Of a stretch of DNA of 50,039 bases, positions 8,683 to 17,162 are shown piece after piece (the first letter of the stretch is position 1; each line of letters opens with the position of its first letter). The notes under the pieces were generated by a model, which worked only from the letters and a program-made list of their open reading frames with translations, searched no databases and was not told where the DNA came from. The DNA lies in assembly GCA_903920315.1 (NCBI GenBank), contig CAIXLU010000220.1, positions 1-50,039 of the forward strand. The letters are read 5' to 3'. Position numbers and translations under genes: made by a program. The DNA comes from an uncultured Oscillochloris sp. GTDB lineage: Bacteria > Chloroflexota > Chloroflexia > Chloroflexales > Chloroflexaceae.

Positions 8683-9432
8683 CTAAAGAGGCGTAAGGCC
8701 GGTTGCTAACCGGAGACAACCCGGCAAGGTCAGCGTTGCCGAAGTATCCCAACTAGTCGAAACCGCCGCCAGACTTGCCGAAATCCAGCGGAACAGGTCA
8801 CTGAAGGCCAGTCGCTCAAGAGCCAACGGCATATCCGTAAAGCAGGCCAGCGCCTGCATATCTGCGCCGCTCACTCCAATCGCATAAAACAGAACCCCTT
8901 GGTGATTCAGCGTCGCACGGATCTGGGCCGCCGCAGTCTCCCAACCGGGATCACTTGGCTGCCCACCACTGATCAACAGCATCCATGGCTTGAAATAATC
9001 AACTCCATTTTGCAGATAAATTACCTGACGGTCGCGGAGTAATCGCAGGCCCAACGCAACAGCGGGACCAATGCAACTCGTTCCACCCGCCTTCAGCGTC
9101 GGCGGGCGAAACGCTGCGGCGGTGACAAAGGCCCGGTGCGCCGGTTCGGCGTTAGGCGGCACCTCGTCGCGTTGCGTTTTCCATATCTGTACCCGCTCGC
9201 CAAAGGTGATCAGCGCGAGTTCAACGCGAAGCGATGCCACACTATCGCCCTTGAGCGCTTGGTCAAAGGCGTGGAGTCCGGCATTCAGTTCCGCCATCGG
9301 CTGTCCCGCCATCGTCTGTGCGGTATCGAGCAGCAGCACCACCGGACAGCGCGGTTCAGGGTTGTCCATAAACTCAATCAAATCAATAGGTTGTCTAGCG
9401 TTGGTGGATTCAGCGTTGAGATCAAATGACAT
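8683..9432 (-). CDS. TerY-like VWA paralogue with degenerate MIDAS
   Basis: A 249-residue VWA protein clearly paralogous to the one at 7873-8589 (shared PEPRCPV.LLLD, MAELN.GL..F.Q.LK, W..AA.Q). The MIDAS residues have decayed: D36-T-A-Q-T40 replaces DxSxS, and ISGGQPSD replaces ITDGAPTD. Metal binding is therefore unlikely, yet the frame is intact and the ribosome-binding site GAGGAGAAG is excellent, which argues for selection on a non-catalytic scaffold or decoy role. The two VWA proteins may form a heterodimer. Transcription probably starts in the 9433-9700 region. Confidence 0.85.
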   Translation of the reverse strand: MSFDLNAESTNARQPIDLIEFMDNPEPRCPVVLLLDTAQTMAGQPMAELNAGLHAFDQALKGDSVASLRVELALITFGERVQIWKTQRDEVPPNAEPAHRAFVTAAAFRPPTLKAGGTSCIGPAVALGLRLLRDRQVIYLQNGVDYFKPWMLLISGGQPSDPGWETAAAQIRATLNHQGVLFYAIGVSGADMQALACFTDMPLALERLAFSDLFRWISASLAAVSTSWDTSATLTLPGCLRLATGLTPL

Positions 9433-9512
9433 GGCTTCTCCTCGTAAAGACTATAACCAATAGTAGGAGTTCTCGGCGGTAATAGTTTTAGCTTAGTCAA
9501 AATATCATTTTA

Positions 9513-9640
9513 TGCAATACCGCAGAAGTAACGCTGTGAGACCTGTCACACAGAGCGAAGCAAAGCGTCCCGACCGCGATATGGGCGGCAGGGACGCTTC
9601 GCTTCGCTCAGCGTGACAGCGTTACTTATGCGCTACTGCC
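9513..9640. repeat. Large imperfect palindrome (REP/MITE-like)
   Basis: Inner arms around 9552-9571 and 9590-9610 (AGCGAAGCAAAGCGTCCC against GGGACGCTTCGCTTCGCT) pair with few mismatches. Outer arms (AGTAACGCTGT near 9527 and ACAGCGTTACT near 9616) extend the palindrome to about 125 bases. It lies between divergent genes and has no coding content. Likely a dispersed repetitive extragenic palindrome. Confidence 0.6.
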
Positions 9641-9670
9641 TTAATCCTATTGTATAACCGCCTTAATTGT

Positions 9671-9703
9671 GTTGCAAATAGTACGTATCAATACGTTTGC
9701 AAC
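9671..9703. promoter_or_regulatory. Palindromic operator candidate upstream of the HTH gene
   Basis: GTTGCAAA at 9671-9678 pairs with TTTGCAAC at 9696-9703, with an inner pair ACGTAT/ATACGT at 9683-9688 and 9691-9696. It lies about 80 bases upstream of a small helix-turn-helix gene and about 240 bases upstream of the divergent VWA gene, a position suited to controlling both. Confidence 0.45.
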
Positions 9704-9781
9704 AAGTGCTACAAATGATTTTCGAGGCTCGTTATACATGTGACATCTGTGTCAAGCAGTGTGCCCAGGAGTACCACTACT

Positions 9782-9994
9782 ATGGAAGCGCATCCCCCCC
9801 TTCCCAATGTCCTGACTGTCAACGAGATCGCTAGCTACATGCGCGTCAGCAAAACAACGATCTGCCGGTGGTGTAGCAGCGGTAAACTCCGCGCATTTCG
9901 GATTGGTCGTTCGTGGCGTGTGCAGCGCACCGATCTTGAGGCTCACATCCAGAACACATTTGTATGTCATTCTGAACCAACCATAGCAACTTAG
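9782..9994 (+). CDS. Excisionase-family helix-turn-helix DNA-binding protein
   Basis: A 70-residue protein with a MerR/excisionase-type winged HTH (HTH_17 family): LTVNEIASYMRVSKTTICRW, then GKLRAFRIGRSWRV. This is the standard helix-turn-helix followed by a short beta wing. The ATG at 9782 is preferred over a GTG at 9740 because an AGGAG lies 10 bases upstream and the extra residues are Ser/Thr-rich. It stands 85 bases before the FHA operon and just after a palindrome, so it may be the local repressor or activator. A role as phage excisionase is less likely, with no adjacent integrase. Confidence 0.8.
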   Translation: MEAHPPLPNVLTVNEIASYMRVSKTTICRWCSSGKLRAFRIGRSWRVQRTDLEAHIQNTFVCHSEPTIAT

Positions 9995-10078
9995 ATTAGA
10001 TAATGCTTTCCGTCGGCAGTTATGTAAATATGGTCGCTGCCAGATACGTCAATACATAGCTGCGTAGGAGAGGATCTG

Positions 10079-10990
10079 ATGCTCATTCGTATAACCGGCT
10101 TATTCTGGCTACTCACCGGCATCATCGGTGCGGGCATGTCCACCCTCTGGATGCTGCTGGGAGATCGCCTGTTCACCGCAATGCCAAGCACCTTAGTCAT
10201 GCTCGCAAGCCTAGTGAGTTCGCTTCTCTGGGGAAAGGCTGTGTTGCCCCCACCTTATGGGGCACAGATGATGCTTCTCCTTGGTGGAGTGCTGATTGTC
10301 CTTGGCATCCGGCTGATCATAGGGGTACCCGGCACCCGCCTCGTAGCGACCCTCTTGCATATGACGGGCGCAGTCATCCTGATCAGCGTGGCATATCTCG
10401 TTATGACAACCCCAATCTCACTTGATCCTCGTCTACGTTTCGGAACTGTCACATCGCTCGGGATTGCAACACTGAGCCTTCTTTCTACGACTCCGGCCCT
10501 CTATCGTCAGTACCTCGACCGTAGCGCCCAAAACTGGAAACCGGGTGTGCAGTGCCCGCTCTGCGGGCGCACGATAGCCGCCCCAGGCCAGTGCCCAACC
10601 CATGATCGTCCGATCCCCTACCCGCGATTGGTAGATGAGGTATTGCAGAAGGTATACCCCATTCCCCACTCTAGGCCCGCCGTTGTCGGGCGAGGGAGCA
10701 ATGCTGATATCTGGCTTGATGAGGCTGCTGATGAGCGATACCGGCGCATCTCGCGCCAACATATTCGCATTGAGTACAGCCCGCAGCAGCAGGAGTATCG
10801 CGTAACAGCCCTGCCAGACACCGGAGGAGTCAGCATCGCCGCGCAACCGCTCGGGGTGGGGCAAACTAGGGTTCTCACACCCGATTCTGAGATTATGCTT
10901 GCCGATGTGCGCTTCGTGTTTCAGATACGCTCACTTCTGCAAATCGAGGTGGATGAGAGACCGGAGGACGTGCGCTATGCGCTGGATTAA
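10079..10990 (+). CDS. Four-helix membrane protein with zinc ribbon and FHA domain
   Basis: A 303-residue protein opening the plus-strand operon, with GGAGAGG before the ATG. Residues 1-140 hold four hydrophobic helices. A short Cys pair set (CPLCGRTIAAPGQC) follows at about 159-172. Residues about 200-290 are a forkhead-associated domain: VVGRGSNADIWLD and RRISRQHIRIEY give the phosphothreonine-binding Arg, Ser and His. FHA domains bind phosphothreonine, so this is the likely reader of the kinases encoded nearby. The last 14 bases overlap the next gene. The FHA domain is predicted to face the cytosol. Confidence 0.85.
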   Translation: MLIRITGLFWLLTGIIGAGMSTLWMLLGDRLFTAMPSTLVMLASLVSSLLWGKAVLPPPYGAQMMLLLGGVLIVLGIRLIIGVPGTRLVATLLHMTGAVILISVAYLVMTTPISLDPRLRFGTVTSLGIATLSLLSTTPALYRQYLDRSAQNWKPGVQCPLCGRTIAAPGQCPTHDRPIPYPRLVDEVLQKVYPIPHSRPAVVGRGSNADIWLDEAADERYRRISRQHIRIEYSPQQQEYRVTALPDTGGVSIAAQPLGVGQTRVLTPDSEIMLADVRFVFQIRSLLQIEVDERPEDVRYALD

Positions 10991-11999
10991 CTATCTCGGC
11001 ATGCTCATTTTGTTAGCTGCACTGCTTGCATGGGAACCTACCTCAGCCCAAGCTAGCCAACTCCCGCTTCAGGATGCCGTACAACAGGGACTAGTTCGCA
11101 TCAAACAGATCGTTGGAACTAGTACCAGCGGTTTCGACTATGCGCAACCGATGGTTCGTATCACCCTGATAAGTACCAGCGACACAAGGGTTACGGTGAC
11201 ACTCCCTCCAGGATCACTCCTACAACCGACGTCTGATGGGTCGCCGATGGTCGCCCTGGGTTTCGATCCACCAGAACAAACTCTCGATCCTCAGACTAGC
11301 CTTGATGCTAACGTCATTGCCTTCACTATGATAGTGGCACTACATACATCCCGTAAGCAGACATTTACGCTATCTAAAATCACATCTGACACGAAAATGC
11401 TCGTCCTGTTGCGCGTGATCAGCGATGAGCATACATACTTTGACACCAACCTCGCACCGCAGATCGCTGTCTGGCGTATCGCAAGTGGTGAGAATTGCAA
11501 AGCCACCGATGCACGAGTTACAGCAACATTCGGCGTTGCTCTGGGCTGCACGAGCCCTGAAGCTGCTGATGTAGAATCCATGATCCGTCGCGCTGCGTCA
11601 CCTGATACCACGTCTGGCGTGTCGACCACGGATACCGCCATTGGTTCCACTCCTGTAATTTCTCAGGTTCCAGTCAGTAGTCCAGAAGTGTCTTCAACAA
11701 CAATGATCGTCTTCGGCACACTGATGGGGGTTGTGGCAATCACATTCGTTGTCTTGATCCGACAACGTCAACTGGGGTATCAGAGGATAGAGCCTGCCCA
11801 ACGTCACTTGGCATCACCCAATCTGATCCAGAGTACTTCGGAGACACAATCTCTTCCGCCGCACGCAGCGGCACAACTACAGCCAGACGTCGAGCCACAT
11901 TGGATCAGATACCGCCTTGATGCACCCACGATACGGGTTGATACTCCATCTCCCATCGGTGGGCAAAAACCCGATACATCGTCGTTGGAGGTACTATGA
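10977..11999 (+). CDS. Exported protein with C-terminal membrane anchor, unknown function
   Basis: A 340-residue protein. The start at 10977 lies inside the FHA gene end (ATGCGCTGGATTAA). A signal peptide (LGMLILLAALLAW, cleavage likely after TSAQA) leads into a beta-rich extracellular region (to about 235). A transmembrane helix (MIVFGTLMGVVAITFVVLI) near residue 250 and a cytosolic tail of about 75 residues follow. No known domain was recognised. Overlap with the next gene is ATGA. Position between an FHA reader and a VWA protein suggests an envelope component of the same complex. Confidence 0.75.
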   Translation: MRWINYLGMLILLAALLAWEPTSAQASQLPLQDAVQQGLVRIKQIVGTSTSGFDYAQPMVRITLISTSDTRVTVTLPPGSLLQPTSDGSPMVALGFDPPEQTLDPQTSLDANVIAFTMIVALHTSRKQTFTLSKITSDTKMLVLLRVISDEHTYFDTNLAPQIAVWRIASGENCKATDARVTATFGVALGCTSPEAADVESMIRRAASPDTTSGVSTTDTAIGSTPVISQVPVSSPEVSSTTMIVFGTLMGVVAITFVVLIRQRQLGYQRIEPAQRHLASPNLIQSTSETQSLPPHAAAQLQPDVEPHWIRYRLDAPTIRVDTPSPIGGQKPDTSSLEVL

Positions 12000-14296
12000 A
12001 CCGTTATCTTCGCCGTCTCCTGCTGCACGTTACACTGCTCGCCGAGATAATGAGTATTGTCATTGTCGGCAGCACTGTATCGGCTGCCCCGAAACCGATC
12101 TTACCTACCCAGCGCATCGATCAGGCACGCAGTCTCGATCTTGTACTGCTTGTGGACGAGTCAGGAAGTGCTTGGAACTACACGGATCCCGATTCTGGAT
12201 CGGACTTGCCACCCTTCCGTATCCGTGCCGCCCAACTGCTTGTTAATATGCTCGCCGTTGAGCAGGGTGTGTCCAGACCCAGCCATCGTGTCGCAGTCTA
12301 TTTTTTCGGATCGAGCGTCGCCGAAGTTGTCCCTCTCCAGCCGGTTACCGGAAATGCCAATACCATCACCAATCAGATCTATGCCGAACACTACCGCTTG
12401 GGTAATTTACTCTGGACCGATACGGCAACGGCATTTGAAACCGCTAGAACCGTGTTGAACAGCATCCCCGCAGATCCAACCCGGCGGTCGGTCGTGGTGA
12501 TGATCACCGATGGGAAACCCGAGACGGAGAGCGCCAACACACAGTCGGGAGACCAGACGCCAGCAGGCCAAGCACTGCCAGGGTATCTCCAGCGTAACAC
12601 AGCGGCGATCCAGTCACTCAGCGGAGTGCCGAATAGTGCCGGCATCTGCCCCGCGATCACTGATGCGCGACCTGTGTATCTGCTGGCTGTTAATATCTCC
12701 TCCACTGACACGACCCCCGTACCAACAGAGGAGTTTTCTGGTTATTGGTCACAGTCCAATCTCGTGGGCAGCCAGTATAGACCTGTGGTCAACTTCGCCG
12801 CCCTCAGTGGACAGATTTCATTGTTGGTAGCCGAGTTGCTCTGTGCCGTCGGCGAGGCTCCCCGTCCCCCGGTGTCTCTGCCAACCCATTATCTACTTGA
12901 TGTACGCGAGAACTATGCCAGCGTGATGTTTACCATTATGAAGTCGGATAGTAATACACATACCACGATTACTCCTCCCGGCGGGCAGCCGCTACAATCG
13001 GACACGCCCGGTGTACAGATTGAAACCGCCTCAACGAACGAGGTCTGGAGCCTCAAACGCAATGAGTTTGGCAGCCAATGGGCAGGTATTTGGGATGTAA
13101 AGGTTGAGGGTGCAGGATGGGTGCAGTTTGACTTTCTCAAGTTCAGTGACAACTATACAGTGGCTCTACTACAGCCTCAGGGAGATCTGCATCCGGCGGG
13201 AAAACCACTTAATGTGGCGGCGTGGATTGTTGATGCGACGGGCCAACGCTATACCCAGCCAGTTCAGAACTTCAAGCTAACTGTTGGTCTGACCACTGAT
13301 GATGGCACCCTGACCCAGAATATGCTCTCCATGCAGCCAGACGTTAATGGCAACTACCAGGCCCGCATCGAAGAGCCGAAGCCCGGTCGTTACACCCTCA
13401 ACCTACGGGCCGATCTGGACAGTCGCCAGAACGCGATGCTCTCCCCAGCCCGCACTATCGCCGTAGAGAAACTGCCCTGGATGGTACTGCACGAGCCTGC
13501 CGATGGAATGATCCTAGAGGCCGGACACCCCTTTACAGTGACCGTCAGCGCCCAGGCTATGGGTACTGGCGATGATACGCCGAAACCGATTGACGGTATT
13601 CAGGCCCGCCGTACCAGCATTTCAGCAGAACTAGCACCGGTCGGGTTGAGCACACTCGGGGCACCGACACCCCTGGAGGCGCAATCGGGTGGTGCAGGCG
13701 TAACACACACGGGTGTGCTGCCTGGATCATCCACCCCCGGCAACTACAATCTTGTGCTGCGCCTCACGTACCCGTTCGCCGACCGTACCTACGACGAGGT
13801 AATCACGCGTACTTTGCGCTTCCAGACTCCTGTCGTATCGCCCACAGGTATCCTAACCACCACCGTAACGCCTCCGCCCCCTTGCCCCCCAGAATGCCCT
13901 CCGCCCCCTTGCCCCCCAGAATGTTCTCCGAAGCCCTGGTGGCTCATCCTGTTGGGTGCCCTCGCCTTGATTGGCCTTGCTGGATGGTGGTGGTGGTGGA
14001 TGAGCTATAACAAGCCTCTGAGCGGGTATCTCGACACGCCGGGGGGCCAACAGAATCTGCGTGGGCGGCGCTTCCCCTACGTCCTGTTTGATGCGAATGG
14101 GATGCCACAGGGTCGCCTCATCTTTTCGCGTATTCCCGCCACTGGCCATACACTGGCTTGGGTCGCACGCCTGAAGCGCGCTGCCCCTCCCCTTGTAATT
14201 CAAGGCCAAGTAAAAGTACAGGGTGACGTATCGAATCCGCTCCAGAGAGGCGACACGATTGTGTTTGACGGACAGACAACAACCTATTACTCGTAA
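11996..14296 (+). CDS. Exported VWA-domain protein with C-terminal anchor
   Basis: A 766-residue protein starting within ATGA and preceded by GGAGG. An N-terminal signal peptide (LLLHVTLLAEIMSIVIVG) is followed by a VWA domain (about 45-300) with MIDAS residues DESGS and VVMITDGKPE. Beta-sandwich repeats fill the middle. A Pro/Cys linker with a 27-base tandem duplication (PPPPCPPEC twice, bases about 13873-13930) precedes a transmembrane helix (WWLILLGALALIGLAGWWWW). The cytosolic tail of about 100 residues looks like a small beta domain (VFDGQTTTYYS end). This is a cell-surface sensor or adhesion protein linked to the tubulin-like genes downstream. Confidence 0.85.
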   Translation: MNRYLRRLLLHVTLLAEIMSIVIVGSTVSAAPKPILPTQRIDQARSLDLVLLVDESGSAWNYTDPDSGSDLPPFRIRAAQLLVNMLAVEQGVSRPSHRVAVYFFGSSVAEVVPLQPVTGNANTITNQIYAEHYRLGNLLWTDTATAFETARTVLNSIPADPTRRSVVVMITDGKPETESANTQSGDQTPAGQALPGYLQRNTAAIQSLSGVPNSAGICPAITDARPVYLLAVNISSTDTTPVPTEEFSGYWSQSNLVGSQYRPVVNFAALSGQISLLVAELLCAVGEAPRPPVSLPTHYLLDVRENYASVMFTIMKSDSNTHTTITPPGGQPLQSDTPGVQIETASTNEVWSLKRNEFGSQWAGIWDVKVEGAGWVQFDFLKFSDNYTVALLQPQGDLHPAGKPLNVAAWIVDATGQRYTQPVQNFKLTVGLTTDDGTLTQNMLSMQPDVNGNYQARIEEPKPGRYTLNLRADLDSRQNAMLSPARTIAVEKLPWMVLHEPADGMILEAGHPFTVTVSAQAMGTGDDTPKPIDGIQARRTSISAELAPVGLSTLGAPTPLEAQSGGAGVTHTGVLPGSSTPGNYNLVLRLTYPFADRTYDEVITRTLRFQTPVVSPTGILTTTVTPPPPCPPECPPPPCPPECSPKPWWLILLGALALIGLAGWWWWWMSYNKPLSGYLDTPGGQQNLRGRRFPYVLFDANGMPQGRLIFSRIPATGHTLAWVARLKRAAPPLVIQGQVKVQGDVSNPLQRGDTIVFDGQTTTYYS

Positions 14297-14306
14297 GGAA
14301 CACCCC

Positions 14307-17072
14307 ATGACAGTACTGAATTCACCCCCGCCGGTTCCTGATCAGCCGAACCGCCCGCGCCAGATACGGCCAACCCTGATCGTAGGGCTGGGCGGCACCG
14401 GGAAAGAGGTTTTGGTGCGGGTGAAAGCGCGCTTCCTTGAAACCTTTGGCCCCGAGATCTTCCAATTGATCAAACTGGTGGCCCTCGACACCGACCCCAG
14501 GAGACTCGCGGTGCCAGCGACCAGCGGAGCCACGACTAGCCTTAATCACAACACCGAGTTCCTCAATATTGGCAATGTGCCTACTGTGGGGATACTTCAG
14601 GATCTTGATACCTCTTATCCTCACATCAAAGTGTGGTTACCCTCCAACTTACCTAGAGAGGCGATCACTGATGGGGCAAAGATGATCCGACCCCTTGGGC
14701 GCTTGGCCTTCTTCTTCCACTTCCGCAGGATCCACGACTTTCTCCAGACGCAGATTAACGCATTGGCGAATATCCATAACCCTATCCAAGACCCACAGAT
14801 AATGCGAGAAGATGTAGCCGTGATGAACACCAATATTATCTTGGTTTCAAGTATCTGTGGTGGCACTGGCAGTGGCATTTTTCTCGACACGGCCTACTTG
14901 CTTCGCCATCTCTGCGGCCAAAATATTAGCTTGACAGGCATCCTTGCTCTGCCCCGAGTCTTCGCAATGGTTGCCGACGATCGGATCAAGGCGAATGCCT
15001 TCGCTGCGCTACGTGAGCTCGACCAGTTCACTGGGGGGACGATTAACCAAGCCTTCGATGTCGAGTACATAGATGGGAATCGGGTTCGCAATGGTGCCAG
15101 ACCGTTTGATTTCTGCTACCTGGTGGATGGCAAGAACGAACAGTGGCGCACACTGACCGGCATGAATCAGTTTGCCCCCCTGATAGCCGAGAGTATTTTT
15201 ATGCAGGTTAGCTCCCAAATGGGCAATGAGATGGTCTCGTCCCGCGATAATGTCTTCTTCAGGAACGTCCCTGACAAAGACGGTATATTGCATATGGCCG
15301 CCTTCAGCGGGTTGGGTATGGCCAGTCTACATTTTCCGGCGGCGGCGATTATTGATGTCTGTGGTCGCCGCTTTGCGGCCCGTCTGATTACTCAGGGGTT
15401 GTTAGCCAAACAGCCGAGCGAGGAACTGATCAATGGCGAGCTTGATAAGCTCCAAAACCTGCTGCAACTCCACGCCGATCAGATGCTTGCCGCAGTGGCC
15501 CGCGACGACCAGGGGAAGCCGCTCGCGCTTAACCTTGGGAGGGCAGGTCTCAGCCTGGCACTGCTCGAAACTTTGAATAAGAACGAGTTGCTAGTCCAGA
15601 TCGCGGGTCGGGCCCAGCGTCTCGACGCCGAAGTGTTAAACGACAGCCTGCGCAAGCAGATCGACCGCAACTTCAAGGCCATGGAAGTCAGCTTGAGTAC
15701 CCAACTCGACAAATCACTCGCCCTCTTGCTCGACAAAGACCTCACCGGCGGTCTGCTGCTGATCAAGCCCCTGCTTGATGCGCTACGCGGTAACCTCAGC
15801 CAGAGCCTGGCCCAACTCGACCTCCAGCGTAAAGATCAGCAGGTTTCGCTGGATCACAGCGAGCAACCGATCATCGCTGCTCGCCAGCACCTCGACCAAG
15901 TGTTGAATGCCTTTATTGATCCAGGTGGCCGCCGTCGCAAAGCTGCGATCAACGCACTGATCGACGCACACCGCCAGCAGTTTCAGCAGCACTTTGAGTT
16001 GATGCAGAAGGACTGCGTGATGAGTGTCTTAGCTACACTGATCAGAGCGGTTGAGCAGCACCTGCGCGACAATGAAACCCTCATTGACCGTCTGCGAGTC
16101 GCTGCCGAAAAGTTTGATCGCGAGGATCAGGAGAAGGTTCGCCAGTGGGATACGCTCCAGGATGGGTTCAAGCAGGTCATCACCAATGTCAACGACATCG
16201 AAACTTTCTACCAGGAGTATGTGCGAGATGTTGGTCAGCAGTTGCGTGTGCTGGTGGAGCCAAAAACCGCAGGGCCGATCCACACCTGGACTGATCGATA
16301 CCCCTCTTACGAGCAAATAAGAACAAAAGTACTTGACTTTGCCTGCAGCGTATTCGCGCCCATTGCCAGACGTCGGCTCGAAGATGAAGTAATGAGTAAG
16401 CGCGAACAAGTCGAACCGAACGCACGGCTCGAAACGATCATCGGCGCGGCAACACCGTTCTGGAGCGTGTTGATGACCCGTATGCCGAACGGAGGCAACA
16501 ATATCATCGATCTCAACGTGATCGGAGTCGAGGATATGGAGCGCACTGAATACAGGCATCGCTTGATCGAACGTGGCACGGCGGGAACCACCACGCTCGA
16601 TCCGCACCGGATCACAGTACTACGCACCAAGCACGGTGTACCGATTTATGCACTCGACGAGTACGACAACTACCAGGAAGTCTACAACCGCTATATAGCG
16701 AAAGGGGAAGTGCCACTGCACATCATGCACATACCCGACGAGAAGAAGCCCCGCTGCACCTTTGCCCTCGCCCAAGCCCTCGGGTTGATCGTCGAGAAAG
16801 GCGTAGAATATGAGGTGCAATCTGTCGGCGTTGCGCCGATCCCGCTGGGCAAGGGGCTGCCGGCGGCGGTGCTACAGTTCATTGGCGATGCCCACTTGGT
16901 CGTTGACGTCGAAAAGTTGGCAGAGGCAAAGATCGCGAGCATTGGCAAGATCTCCGCCAAGCAGATGATCGACACCTACACAGCCCTGCCGCTCCCGAAC
17001 GACACGGCCCGCCAGACGCTCCAGCAGACACTCAACAAGTTGGTTCTTGAATATCGCCAAAGTTACCTGTAA
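14307..17072 (+). CDS. Tubulin-like GTPase family protein (Tubulin_2)
   Basis: A 921-residue protein. The N-terminal 380 residues show the tubulin/FtsZ nucleotide-binding layout: PTLIVGLGGTGKEVLVRVK near residue 22 (T1 loop), ALDTDPRRL (T2/T3) and the signature CGGTGSGIFLD at residues 184-194 (T4 loop, GGTGSG at 185-190). This matches Pfam Tubulin_2, large tubulin-like proteins of bacteria with no assigned polymer role. The C-terminal half is predicted helical with coiled-coil stretches. The ATG at 14307 follows AAGGA, 10 bases after the VWA stop. It heads the cytosolic part of the operon and probably forms a nucleotide-dependent scaffold beneath the membrane VWA and FHA proteins. GTPase activity is not proven. 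Confidence 0.9.
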   Translation: MTVLNSPPPVPDQPNRPRQIRPTLIVGLGGTGKEVLVRVKARFLETFGPEIFQLIKLVALDTDPRRLAVPATSGATTSLNHNTEFLNIGNVPTVGILQDLDTSYPHIKVWLPSNLPREAITDGAKMIRPLGRLAFFFHFRRIHDFLQTQINALANIHNPIQDPQIMREDVAVMNTNIILVSSICGGTGSGIFLDTAYLLRHLCGQNISLTGILALPRVFAMVADDRIKANAFAALRELDQFTGGTINQAFDVEYIDGNRVRNGARPFDFCYLVDGKNEQWRTLTGMNQFAPLIAESIFMQVSSQMGNEMVSSRDNVFFRNVPDKDGILHMAAFSGLGMASLHFPAAAIIDVCGRRFAARLITQGLLAKQPSEELINGELDKLQNLLQLHADQMLAAVARDDQGKPLALNLGRAGLSLALLETLNKNELLVQIAGRAQRLDAEVLNDSLRKQIDRNFKAMEVSLSTQLDKSLALLLDKDLTGGLLLIKPLLDALRGNLSQSLAQLDLQRKDQQVSLDHSEQPIIAARQHLDQVLNAFIDPGGRRRKAAINALIDAHRQQFQQHFELMQKDCVMSVLATLIRAVEQHLRDNETLIDRLRVAAEKFDREDQEKVRQWDTLQDGFKQVITNVNDIETFYQEYVRDVGQQLRVLVEPKTAGPIHTWTDRYPSYEQIRTKVLDFACSVFAPIARRRLEDEVMSKREQVEPNARLETIIGAATPFWSVLMTRMPNGGNNIIDLNVIGVEDMERTEYRHRLIERGTAGTTTLDPHRITVLRTKHGVPIYALDEYDNYQEVYNRYIAKGEVPLHIMHIPDEKKPRCTFALAQALGLIVEKGVEYEVQSVGVAPIPLGKGLPAAVLQFIGDAHLVVDVEKLAEAKIASIGKISAKQMIDTYTALPLPNDTARQTLQQTLNKLVLEYRQSYL

Positions 17073-17162
17073 CTACCCGCGCCGGTCTGGTGGCGATCCG
17101 GCTTCTGCGATAAGACAGGTCTAACCGCGACCCGCCACACCTGTAGGCTCGGGGGAATTGCG

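Noticed and set aside
9782-9994. Phage or ICE excisionase
   Set aside because: The HTH fold is excisionase-like, but no integrase or attachment site is near; a local regulator is the simpler reading.
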